The position numbers and the translations under genes were made by a program. A stretch of DNA of 14,076 nucleotides, from the NCBI GenBank assembly GCA_046734915.1, contig JBKPSC010000344.1, forward strand, positions 1 to 14,076, read 5' to 3'. The notes beneath the pieces were generated by a model, which saw only the letters and a list, made by a program, of their open reading frames with translations, was not told where the DNA came from and ran no database searches. Positions 7,681-14,076 of this stretch are shown here, one piece after another. Source of the stretch: VFZL01 sp046734915. GTDB lineage: Bacteria; Acidobacteriota; Vicinamibacteria; Vicinamibacterales; CAVVIG01. Every line of letters starts with the position of its first letter. Position 1 is the stretch's first letter.

Positions 7681-7715
7681 ATGCCTGGACCCGGGAAATG
7701 CCCGGGTCCAGGCAT
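7681..7715 (-). terminator. Intrinsic (Rho-independent) terminator after the FN3-like lipoprotein gene
   Basis: A perfect inverted repeat with 15-bp arms (ATGCCTGGACCCGGG and its complement) and a 5-nt loop. Read on the - strand it is followed at once by TTTTG, so with the last base of the arm there are five T residues. It lies 28 bp past the TAA of the lipoprotein gene ending at 7744. On the + strand no T-run follows, so it acts for - strand transcripts. A smaller hairpin (5-bp arms 7722-7726 and 7730-7734, 3-nt loop) precedes it. The oddity is that the TTG start of the next gene begins only 2 nt beyond the stem, leaving no room for a separate promoter between them. Confidence 0.85.
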
Positions 7716-7743
7716 CAGCAGCCGCACGCTGCGGGCGTCCGGA

Positions 7744-9033
7744 TTAGGGGAAGCTCGCCGTGACCCCGTCGGCTGGGAAGGGAATCATCAAGATGTTCGA
7801 GCGCTCTTTGACTGGTGCGTTACTGTCGACGCGCGTCGAACCGGCAACCACCATGAAACCGACTTGCTCACCTGGTCGGGGAACGTAGCCGGTCATCGGC
7901 GCCCAGTTGTTGTTGTAGAACCACCCGGGTCCGATGGCGGACGGCGCGCTGAGAGCCTTGTCGGTCTGTGCCGGACGCCAGCGTTCTCCGCCTGTCGCGT
8001 ACCACTGACCGCCGATGTTGAAGAACACCCACAGCGTCATCTCCTGCAGAGCTCCGCCGATATCCACGCCCGGCCATTGACCGGTCTTCGTGTGCTCGAG
8101 ATGAATGTTGCCGGGGCTGAACCGCAGCGATGTAATCCGCGACGTGACAGCCCAGGAGCGGACGTCGGGGCTGCCGCCGACGATCTGAACGTTTCCAAGA
8201 CCGTCGAAATCCGCCGAGCCCGCGCCGCCACCGGGGCTGGAACCGCCGCCACCAACGGGTCCGGGTAGAGTCGGCGCCGCCGGGGTCTGAAACGACTGAA
8301 CGGCACTCCACGGTCCGACGGTCGCGCTGTCATATGCGCGCGCGCGCCACGAATACTGCTTTCCGAACGCGAGCACGCCGGGAGGCACGGCCACGGTAGT
8401 CTGTGCGCCGCCGCCTTCAGGCACGTAGAAGCCGCCGTCTGGAAATGCTCCATTCGCTTCGACGACGGTGATCTGGTAGTAAATCGCGCCGATCGGTCCG
8501 GATCGCGGTGCGTTCCCAACGACGAGTGGTGGAACCAGCGTGGGCAATAGCTCGCCCGCCGCTGGTGAAAGCAGCGTGGGCGCCTGAATGACAACCGGCG
8601 TAAAGACCGAGAACGCCAGGGTGGGCGTGTAGGTGCCTGTGTTCGCACCATCCTGTGCGAGGGCGCGCCAGAAGTACGTCCTCCCGGTGGGGAACTCGGG
8701 AAGAACCACGCTCGTCTTGCCATTGCCAGGCTGAATGCCGGCCTGCGAGAACACCTTCGTCGCAAACTGCGCGTCGGCGGCGACCTCGAACAGGTAGGTC
8801 AATGGCCGGACGCCGTTGGTCGTCGCGTTCTCGACCGAGAGCGTGATCGGTTGCCTGGCGAATTCGATCCGGCTGCCGGCGACGGGTTCGAGCGACTTCG
8901 GCCCGGTGATATTGACGCCGGGAATGGGACCCGCGACCGAGGGGCTGAGCGGATTCGAACTCTTTTTTACTTCACACGCCGTCACGAGGACGGCGACCGT
9001 CATCAGACTGCACGCCTTCAGCGACTTGTACAT
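7744..9033 (-). CDS. Surface lipoprotein with two fibronectin-III/Ig-like domains and an unassigned C-terminal domain
   Basis: A 429-residue exported protein. MYKSLKACSLMTVAVLVTAC is a lipoprotein signal peptide with C20 in the lipobox LVTAC. Two FN3/Ig-like beta domains follow: about 44-145 (with TYLFEVAADAQF and YFWRALAQDG) and about 151-250 (with YYQITVVEANGAF and YSWRARAYDS). A Gly/Ser linker (260-273) leads to a C-terminal domain of ~150 residues containing HTKTGQWP (314-321), LWVFFNIGGQWYATGGERWRP (334-354, two parts), IGPGW (367-371), PGEQVGFMVVAGS (387-399) and IPFPADG (417-423). I recall this tail from several Acidobacteriota lipoproteins but cannot name a family. ATG at 9033 is chosen because it gives the signal peptide; an in-frame extension to 9255 would run into the upstream gene. 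The role is unknown; carbohydrate or matrix binding is a guess. Its own terminator follows. Confidence 0.8.
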   Translation of the reverse strand: MYKSLKACSLMTVAVLVTACEVKKSSNPLSPSVAGPIPGVNITGPKSLEPVAGSRIEFARQPITLSVENATTNGVRPLTYLFEVAADAQFATKVFSQAGIQPGNGKTSVVLPEFPTGRTYFWRALAQDGANTGTYTPTLAFSVFTPVVIQAPTLLSPAAGELLPTLVPPLVVGNAPRSGPIGAIYYQITVVEANGAFPDGGFYVPEGGGAQTTVAVPPGVLAFGKQYSWRARAYDSATVGPWSAVQSFQTPAAPTLPGPVGGGGSSPGGGAGSADFDGLGNVQIVGGSPDVRSWAVTSRITSLRFSPGNIHLEHTKTGQWPGVDIGGALQEMTLWVFFNIGGQWYATGGERWRPAQTDKALSAPSAIGPGWFYNNNWAPMTGYVPRPGEQVGFMVVAGSTRVDSNAPVKERSNILMIPFPADGVTASFP

Positions 9034-9190
9034 AGCGCACCAGGCGCGCCTGCCGTCGAAGCGCAGGCACGCGCAACTCCGTGTATCGGTACGTAGATTC
9101 CGGAAGCTTACCTTTCGGTCCGGCCTGGGTGCCTGACCACCGCTTCCGTTGAGGGGTTGCCTTGCGGGGAGATGGAGTATACCAGAGCGC
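9034..9190. other. Intergenic leader upstream of the FN3-like lipoprotein gene
   Basis: This 157-bp gap lies between the GT-C stop (9191) and the lipoprotein ATG (9033). It is the longest non-coding stretch in the window and the likely site of a promoter for the lipoprotein gene. I found no convincing -35/-10 pair and no clear Shine-Dalgarno sequence. Small structural elements are visible: an 8-bp palindrome GGCGCGCC just upstream of the ATG, and on the - strand a short stem closed by a GAAA loop (ACC-GAAA-GGT, 9110-9119). No known riboswitch could be assigned. Confidence 0.4.
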
Positions 9191-11899
9191 TCACTCGAGT
9201 ACAACCCGGACCTGGCAGCCGAGCTGGCGCGAATCTGATGACGCCGGATCGACAAGCGCGGGACGGAACGACGAACTCGACTGGACTTCGATGGGGACGA
9301 TCCGCTCCCCCGCTGGCAGCGCGACTCGAACGGTCGTCGTCTCTTCGGGGCTCATTGCCAATTCCACAGGCTTCGATCCGACGACCAGAGAAACCGTCGC
9401 TGGCCGCGGGCCGACGTGGACCGTCACAACCGCCGTCCCCGCGCCTGCTGGCGCGAGCAGCAGTCGGCCGCGCGCCGTGTCCTTTGTCCAGAACACGCCG
9501 CGCTCTGGGAACGTGTTCTCGTCCATGTAGGCGACGTAGGCATGGGGGCGGTCATCGAACCCCTCCACGGACCGCACCGTCCCCTCTGGGCGATCGCCGG
9601 ATGGGTCGACATAGCGCGCGGCGATCTCCAGACGACGCATGGCGGCCGCCGCGTCGCGATCGGTGAGCTGCATCCACATCAGCGGGACCCCGATCGGAAG
9701 ATCGATGTCGAGCTCCGTAGGATTGGCGAGTGGCTCTGCGGTTCGCGCAAGCTGGTAGCCGTTGCCGATCGCGGCCTGGTACGCTCCACGCTGGATTCGC
9801 TCGCCGTCGAACCACACGCGTGCGTTGTAACGGCCTGGCGGCAGCCGCAGCGGACTCGTGACGCGGCCAATCGGATCGGGCTCGGCGTCCGGCTGGCGGT
9901 CGAAGGTGAGCGTCAAGGCACCCAGCCAGGCCTGCGGCGACAGTCGTGTCATGTTCGCGTAGTCGAACGCGCGAGCACGCTGCGGGTCGAAGCGCTCGAG
10001 CAGATCGAGGACGCCGCGAGTCCGTGCGCCGATGCGCGCCTCCCCGCTGGCGGTCGTTGCAAAAGCGGATGCGGCAACGGCAAAAGTCAGGATCTCGGCA
10101 AAGACAATCCAGAAGGCTCTGCGAGCGAATCTGGCGATCACGAGGCCAGCACCGATCGCCAATCCCGCCGCAGCCCCCCAGGTCGCCAGCCGCAGCGCTG
10201 GCGTCAGCCAATTCTCCTCGGTGAAGGTCGGAAACGCCGCGGCGAGCGGTGCGCTGCCCTCGATGGCTTCCAGCATGCGAGCGAACCCATGTGGCTCGCT
10301 GAACAGCATCAAGCGGTCCGTTCCGAATGCGCCGCCAAGACCGATGGTGAGACTGACTGCGCCAAGCAATTCCCACGTCGCCCGAGCGGCGAGGCTTCGT
10401 GTGTTCATCACGCCCGCCGCCACCATCGGCGCGAGGAGCGGGACGACGGGGACGAGGAATCGCGCCGGCGCGCTCGAGCCTCCCCACCACATGTAGAGTC
10501 GCGCAGAGCTCAAGGTATAAGCCGCTGTAAGAGCGAGAGATGCCACCACCGTCGCCTGCCAGCGGCCGTCCCTGGCGAGCAGCCAGGCTCCAGAAACGGC
10601 GAGCGCATAGATCGGCGCGTAAACGAGAAGCCCGAATTTCGGATCGAACAGCAGCCCCAGCAGACTCCGCGGCACGTTTTCGAGCCGCACGAACTGCGCG
10701 GTGTATGCCCCGTACGGCGCTTGCGGATCGAAGGTGCCGTAAACGATCTTGAAAAACGCGAGCCACACGATGAGGCTCACACCGATGGGCAGCAGCAGCG
10801 CCACGCCGGCCCGCCAGCGGTTTCTCAATTGCCACAGGAACAACACCGTCAAACCAGTAACGAGGACACTGAACTTCGTGTGCAGCCACGGCAACAATGC
10901 CAGGCAGCAACCTCGCCAGAGCCAGGTTTGTCGCGCGCGCACTCGCGTCTCGAGGGACCAACTGACGGCCCAGGCCACGATGGCGGCTCCGGCCATCTCG
11001 GGATAGATCGCCCACGCATGCGGGATGAACGGAACCGTGATGCAGGTCGCCAGCCACGTCAACCACGCGACCGAGGGAGTCGACACGCGCGCCGCGGCAT
11101 CGAAAACAGCGAGAGCTGTCAGCGCCGCGAGCAGGCACATCGTCAGGACAGCGCCATCTGCGCCGGCGAGCGCGTATCCCGGCAGGATCAGTGCTGAGAG
11201 GCCGGGCGCGTGAATCGAGTAGATTTCGCCGTTGACTCCCCGCTGGAGATAGTCCGGTCGGAGATCAGCAGCGAAGAACGAGCGGTAATCTCGAGACGCG
11301 TGGTTGTTTTCGATGCGCAGATCGTGATCGACGAGCAGGCTGTGCGTGATGACGAGGTAATGCGGCTCGTCGCCGCTCAATCCGACGACCGCCCGGGCAT
11401 GCAGGCCAAAGGCCGCGTAGGTGACGAACGCGAGCACGAAGGCAGTTGTTCGGCCGGGCAGCGGCCACGGACCGAACCGCGGTCCAAGCCGGACGGACAC
11501 GCCGATGAGGGCCACGACCGCAAACGTCCAGCGAAGCGGGCCGGCAAGCGCCACAAGGAGCGGCATCCAATCAGGCAACCATGGCCAGTACGGAAGCGTC
11601 CACGCCCACAGCACGTTCAAGGGCGCGCAGACATAAGCGAGTCGTTCCAGCCGCCCGGTGCGCGTGGCGATCGCCACAAGCGCTGCTGTCACGAGCGACA
11701 GTCCGGCTGCAAGCCAGAAAAAGTGGTAGAGCGGCGCCAGGACGGCAATGCGGTGGGGACCCGATCGAGGCCACTCGACGATATGGACAGAGGCTGGAAG
11801 AAGCCAAAGCGCGATGGTCAGCGCCCCCGCCGCCGCCGCGATGATCAGCGCCGGCGGCAGAGCTGGGCGACTCACTCCGGCCCGCTCGGGCAGTGTCAC
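9191..11899 (-). CDS. Large GT-C membrane glycosyltransferase with soluble C-terminal domain (GT39/ArnT-like)
   Basis: A 902-residue protein. Residues ~15-620 contain many transmembrane helices; ~620-902 form a soluble, beta-rich domain expected in the periplasm. In a periplasmic loop, LSGDEPHYLV (174-183) carries the acidic pair D177-E178 typical of PMT/ArnT-like enzymes. It is followed by YSIHAPGLSALILPGYAL (227-244), AIYPEMAG (297-304) and WWGGSSAPARFLVPV (471-485). The expected reaction is transfer of a sugar from a polyprenyl-phosphate donor to a lipid, glycan or protein at the outer face of the inner membrane. The C-terminal domain includes GRYNARVWFDG (689-699), GVFWTKDTARG (801-811) and FRPALVDPASSDSRQLG (878-894); I recall a similar ending in large acidobacterial GT-C proteins but know no name. 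GTG at 11899 forms a GTGA overlap with the upstream gene's stop; an extension to 12088 would be a shadow. Confidence 0.85.
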   Translation of the reverse strand: MTLPERAGVSRPALPPALIIAAAAGALTIALWLLPASVHIVEWPRSGPHRIAVLAPLYHFFWLAAGLSLVTAALVAIATRTGRLERLAYVCAPLNVLWAWTLPYWPWLPDWMPLLVALAGPLRWTFAVVALIGVSVRLGPRFGPWPLPGRTTAFVLAFVTYAAFGLHARAVVGLSGDEPHYLVITHSLLVDHDLRIENNHASRDYRSFFAADLRPDYLQRGVNGEIYSIHAPGLSALILPGYALAGADGAVLTMCLLAALTALAVFDAAARVSTPSVAWLTWLATCITVPFIPHAWAIYPEMAGAAIVAWAVSWSLETRVRARQTWLWRGCCLALLPWLHTKFSVLVTGLTVLFLWQLRNRWRAGVALLLPIGVSLIVWLAFFKIVYGTFDPQAPYGAYTAQFVRLENVPRSLLGLLFDPKFGLLVYAPIYALAVSGAWLLARDGRWQATVVASLALTAAYTLSSARLYMWWGGSSAPARFLVPVVPLLAPMVAAGVMNTRSLAARATWELLGAVSLTIGLGGAFGTDRLMLFSEPHGFARMLEAIEGSAPLAAAFPTFTEENWLTPALRLATWGAAAGLAIGAGLVIARFARRAFWIVFAEILTFAVAASAFATTASGEARIGARTRGVLDLLERFDPQRARAFDYANMTRLSPQAWLGALTLTFDRQPDAEPDPIGRVTSPLRLPPGRYNARVWFDGERIQRGAYQAAIGNGYQLARTAEPLANPTELDIDLPIGVPLMWMQLTDRDAAAAMRRLEIAARYVDPSGDRPEGTVRSVEGFDDRPHAYVAYMDENTFPERGVFWTKDTARGRLLLAPAGAGTAVVTVHVGPRPATVSLVVGSKPVELAMSPEETTTVRVALPAGERIVPIEVQSSSSFRPALVDPASSDSRQLGCQVRVVLE

Positions 11900-13578
11900 G
11901 CCGGCTTCCTCAGCACCGCCATGTAGTGTGCCGAGTAACGGCGCAGGCGCGATCGCTCCAGCCATCGCTCGAACGGTGCCAGCCGGGTCACGATCGATTC
12001 GGGCATGAAGTCGGGGAAGAACGTGAAGTAGACGATCTCGACAACCGGCGTGTCGGTATAGGTCGACAGCCTGTCGGGAAGCAGCCACCGCTCGAGACCC
12101 TCGTCGATGCAGTTCAGCGAGGGGAAGATGTACCCCATGTAGAACCTGAAGAGCACGTTCGTCGTGTTGATCTCATGGAGAAAGACCAATCCTCCAGGCT
12201 TGATCACGCGGAGCAGCTCGACGAAGGCGCGCCGCTGGTCCTCTACTGAGGGCAGATGGTGCAACACGTTGATGGTGTAGGCGAAGTCCACAGTGGCGTC
12301 GGCGACGGGTATCGCCAATGCCGACCCGATGCGAACCAATGAGGCATCCCTCAGATGGTGGGCGGCGCGATTGACCTGACCTGCCGCCAGGTCGAAGCCT
12401 GTGACTTCGAACCCCTGCTCCCGCATACTGCCGACATACCAGCCCTGTCCGCAACCGACGTCAACGCCCCGCCGCCCGATGCCGTGTCGTTCGAGACAAT
12501 CACGCATCAGCCCGGTCTTGCGCGCGACCAGGGCGCGCCGTCGCGCCTCGGGAATCTGCACGTCGTAAGCATTCGCGATCGCGTCGAAGTGGTCCCCGGC
12601 TGGGGGAAGCTGCGACCGCAGATGCAGGAAGACGAACACGAGTCCAAACACGGTCGATACGCCGGCTGTCGCCATCCGACCGGCAAACACCACAAAGGCA
12701 CTCAACGCCGGGTCGATGCCAGCCGTCTGCAGTTCTTCGATGAGGCGCCCGCCGGCAACGACCACCCCGCCCGGCGCCAGCGTGATGCCCGCAATCAGGG
12801 TGGACGAGCTATAGGCGAGGATGGCGCGTGGCGCGGGAACAGCCTGTTCGGCGCCGACGATCAGCAGCCAGAAGCCGAGCGCCGGCAGCAGCCACCCCGC
12901 GAGGCTCACGGCAAACGCGACGGCCCACGTACGCGTCGCAGCCAGCCGCGGCAGGCCGGGCACGATCCGCATGCTGCGAATCCGGCCCACTCGATTGACG
13001 ACAGCAACGATCGCCTGCACCGCTGTGAAACGCACTCGTTGTAGACATCCAAAAGCGATCGCGGTGGCAAGGGCGAGCGCTCCCGGCCAGACGTCGCCGC
13101 GCATGAGCCAGAGCACTCCGGCGATGGTCGCCACGGCGACGGCGTCGAGCCACCGCTCCCACAAGTTGACGACCGCTGTGATGCCCGCTGAGACATTGCC
13201 TCGCCGTCCGAGGATCCAGCTTCGAACGGCGATCTCCCCGACGAAAAACGGCGCGAGGAGGAGCGCGAACCCTGCCAGGTAGCCGATGTAAGCGTCCCGG
13301 ATGGGAATGCGCGCCTCGGCGCGCCGCAGCAGGAAAATGAAGCGAAGCGCGCGCAGGCTGATGCTGGCCAGGGTCAGCGCGCTCGCGAGCATGAAGCTGA
13401 CCCAGAATCTGCCGGATGTTGGTGGAGCCGGGGTACCAAACCGGCCGAACACGAGGATCGTCGCCGCGAGACCCGTTACGAGGACGGCGACAGCCGTCGC
13501 CAGGAGCAGCACCCACGCCATGGCCCGCGGTGGACGAGAAGGCGCCCTGGCGCGCGCGGCTTGAGCGATGGGACTCAC
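11896..13578 (-). CDS. Fusion: UPF0104/LPG-synthase-TM flippase-like membrane domain + SAM methyltransferase
   Basis: One continuous 560-residue frame with two domains. Residues ~20-325 are a polytopic membrane domain of the AglD/UPF0104 type (LPG_synthase_TM). Its hallmarks include RALRFIFLLRRAE (76-88), PFFVGEIAVRSWIL (110-123), ERWLDAV (141-147) and LAPGGVVVAGGRLIEEL (267-283). Residues ~328-560 form a class I methyltransferase: GVDVGCGQGW (371-380, SAM loop), GFD (394-396), INVLHHLPS (436-444) and LLRVIKPGG (455-463). The membrane half resembles proteins implicated in lipid-linked sugar or lipid translocation; the methyltransferase half probably modifies a glycan or prenyl-linked substrate (inference). 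The start is GTG at 13578, 24 nt after the upstream stop. ATG at 13521 (residue 20) directly before the first helix is a credible alternative. The stop overlaps the GTG of the GT-C gene. Confidence 0.82.
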   Translation of the reverse strand: MSPIAQAARARAPSRPPRAMAWVLLLATAVAVLVTGLAATILVFGRFGTPAPPTSGRFWVSFMLASALTLASISLRALRFIFLLRRAEARIPIRDAYIGYLAGFALLLAPFFVGEIAVRSWILGRRGNVSAGITAVVNLWERWLDAVAVATIAGVLWLMRGDVWPGALALATAIAFGCLQRVRFTAVQAIVAVVNRVGRIRSMRIVPGLPRLAATRTWAVAFAVSLAGWLLPALGFWLLIVGAEQAVPAPRAILAYSSSTLIAGITLAPGGVVVAGGRLIEELQTAGIDPALSAFVVFAGRMATAGVSTVFGLVFVFLHLRSQLPPAGDHFDAIANAYDVQIPEARRRALVARKTGLMRDCLERHGIGRRGVDVGCGQGWYVGSMREQGFEVTGFDLAAGQVNRAAHHLRDASLVRIGSALAIPVADATVDFAYTINVLHHLPSVEDQRRAFVELLRVIKPGGLVFLHEINTTNVLFRFYMGYIFPSLNCIDEGLERWLLPDRLSTYTDTPVVEIVYFTFFPDFMPESIVTRLAPFERWLERSRLRRYSAHYMAVLRKPA

Positions 13579-13602
13579 GGCCGTCTGGTTGGCTGTCCTC
13601 GC

Positions 13603-14076
13603 CTAGACACGATGAAGCTCGCGCGGGCCAGGCGCGACAACGGAGTGTTCGCGAATCTCCCGGATAGCGTAAATCGGCTTGTCTTGAGACTCGTGGTACG
13701 TCCGCGATTGCAGCTCAGCGAGCAGCCCGAGCGTCACCAGCTGCACCCCCGTGAACACCAGCAGGATTCCGAAGAGCAACAGCGGACGGTTGGCGATTGA
13801 TTGATCGCCGAACAGCCGAACGTAGGCGAGGTATCCCGTGATTGCCGCACCCAGGCTGCCCATGGCGAAGCCGATCAGCCCGAAGATCTGCAGCGGCCGC
13901 GTCGAGTAGCTCAGAAGGAACTTCACGGTGAGCAGATCGAGAATGACGCGCACGGTCCGGGCGATGCCGTAGTTCGAACGGCCGAAGCGACGCGGCCGGT
14001 GGTTCACTTCGACCTCGGCGATCGAGACGCCCTGCTCGCTGGCAATGGCCGGAATGAATCGATGCATCTCCCCGTA
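13603..14076 (-). CDS. GtrB/ArnC-like family 2 glycosyltransferase, C-terminal part (5' end outside window)
   Basis: The frame is open at the right edge (first visible residues Y-G-E-M-H-R-F), so only the last 157 residues are seen. GEMHRFIPA is the conserved segment following the GT-A core, and VEVNHRPRRFGRSNYG is the loop typical of polyprenyl-phosphate glycosyltransferases. Two C-terminal transmembrane helices follow (about QIFGLIGFAMGSLGAAITGY and LLLFGILLVFTGVQLVTLGL), then the usual juxtamembrane ending with TYHESQDKPIYAIRE. The DxD part lies outside the window. The probable role is synthesis of an undecaprenyl-phosphate sugar for a GT-C enzyme, perhaps the one encoded two genes downstream (inference). 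It ends with TAG at 13603-13605, 24 nt before the fusion gene. Confidence 0.9.
   Translation of the reverse strand, partial: YGEMHRFIPAIASEQGVSIAEVEVNHRPRRFGRSNYGIARTVRVILDLLTVKFLLSYSTRPLQIFGLIGFAMGSLGAAITGYLAYVRLFGDQSIANRPLLLFGILLVFTGVQLVTLGLLAELQSRTYHESQDKPIYAIREIREHSVVAPGPRELHRV

Noticed and set aside
7681..7715. The perfect palindrome as an insertion-sequence end or attachment site
   Set aside because: No transposase, target duplication or second copy is visible in the window. Its position after a stop codon and its T-run fit an intrinsic terminator better.
9034..9190. Cyclic-di-GMP (GEMM) riboswitch suggested by GCAAGGCAACCCC on the - strand
   Set aside because: The second conserved block (GACGCAAAGCC) and the tetraloop-receptor arrangement are missing, so the resemblance is limited to one short run.
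9034..9255. N-terminal extension of the FN3-like lipoprotein
   Set aside because: It would bury the lipoprotein signal peptide 74 residues inside the protein and overlap the GT-C stop. ATG at 9033 restores a normal signal peptide.
9552..11138. Second long - strand frame (528 codons) inside the GT-C gene
   Set aside because: It lies in another frame of the same gene, is rich in Arg/Ala/Ser, and has no recognisable motif; shadow of the real frame.
9416..11197. Long open frame on the + strand (593 codons) opposite the GT-C gene
   Set aside because: The translation is dominated by Arg, Gln, His and Glu with no domain or membrane pattern. The opposite strand encodes a convincing GT-C protein, so this is an antisense shadow produced by high-GC codon use.
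11900..12088. N-terminal extension of the 902-residue GT-C protein
   Set aside because: The added 63 residues overlap the methyltransferase half of the upstream fusion gene and look like its out-of-frame shadow. GTG at 11899 overlaps the upstream stop in the usual way.

Overview
This window is a dense, GC-rich (by eye, not counted) stretch of bacterial chromosome holding ten complete and two edge-truncated protein genes. Nearly all belong to envelope glycan assembly: glycosyltransferases, a Wzx-type flippase, polytopic GT-C-like proteins, SAM methyltransferases, a polysaccharide deacetylase, an SGNH esterase lipoprotein and a second surface lipoprotein. Two lipoprotein signal peptides indicate a bacterium. 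The style of the large GT-C proteins and of the lipoprotein ending at 7744 resembles what I remember from Acidobacteriota, especially Vicinamibacteria. That assignment is inference from memory, not from a search.

Positions 2-5921 (+ strand) form one compact operon: methyltransferase (5' end missing), NodB-type deacetylase, second methyltransferase, family-2 glycosyltransferase, Wzx-like flippase, and a polytopic GT-C-like membrane protein. The first four junctions are ATGA or GTGA overlaps and the last gap is 2 nt, so the genes are very probably co-transcribed and translationally coupled. Positions 5890-14076 (- strand) run the other way. In transcription order they are: the C-terminal part of a GtrB-like glycosyltransferase with two membrane helices (enters at 14076), a membrane-flippase-like/methyltransferase fusion, a 902-residue GT-C protein with a large soluble C-terminal domain, a 157-bp intergenic leader, a lipoprotein with two fibronectin-III/Ig-like domains and an unassigned C-terminal domain, an intrinsic terminator, a HYR + SGNH-hydrolase lipoprotein, and a short Dpm1-like glycosyltransferase. 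The two transcription units converge and their last coding sequences overlap by 32 bp.

A plausible joint picture (inference) is cytoplasmic assembly of a lipid-linked, methylated glycan (GT2 and methyltransferases), export by the flippase, and use of polyprenyl-phosphate sugars made by the Dpm1/GtrB-like enzymes as donors for the GT-C proteins at the outer face of the inner membrane. Deacetylase and SGNH lipoprotein would then trim or esterify the product. No priming glycosyl-1-phosphate transferase, recognisable Wzy polymerase, Wzz, Wza or ABC exporter lies in the window, so the locus is either incomplete here or makes a short glycan or glycoprotein decoration. The most unusual items are the flippase-like/methyltransferase fusion, the terminator that directly abuts a TTG start codon, the GT-C-like protein without the usual acidic pair, and the two multi-domain lipoproteins. 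I saw no RNA genes, insertion sequences, CRISPR arrays or phage genes. No gap without a gene exceeds 160 bp.
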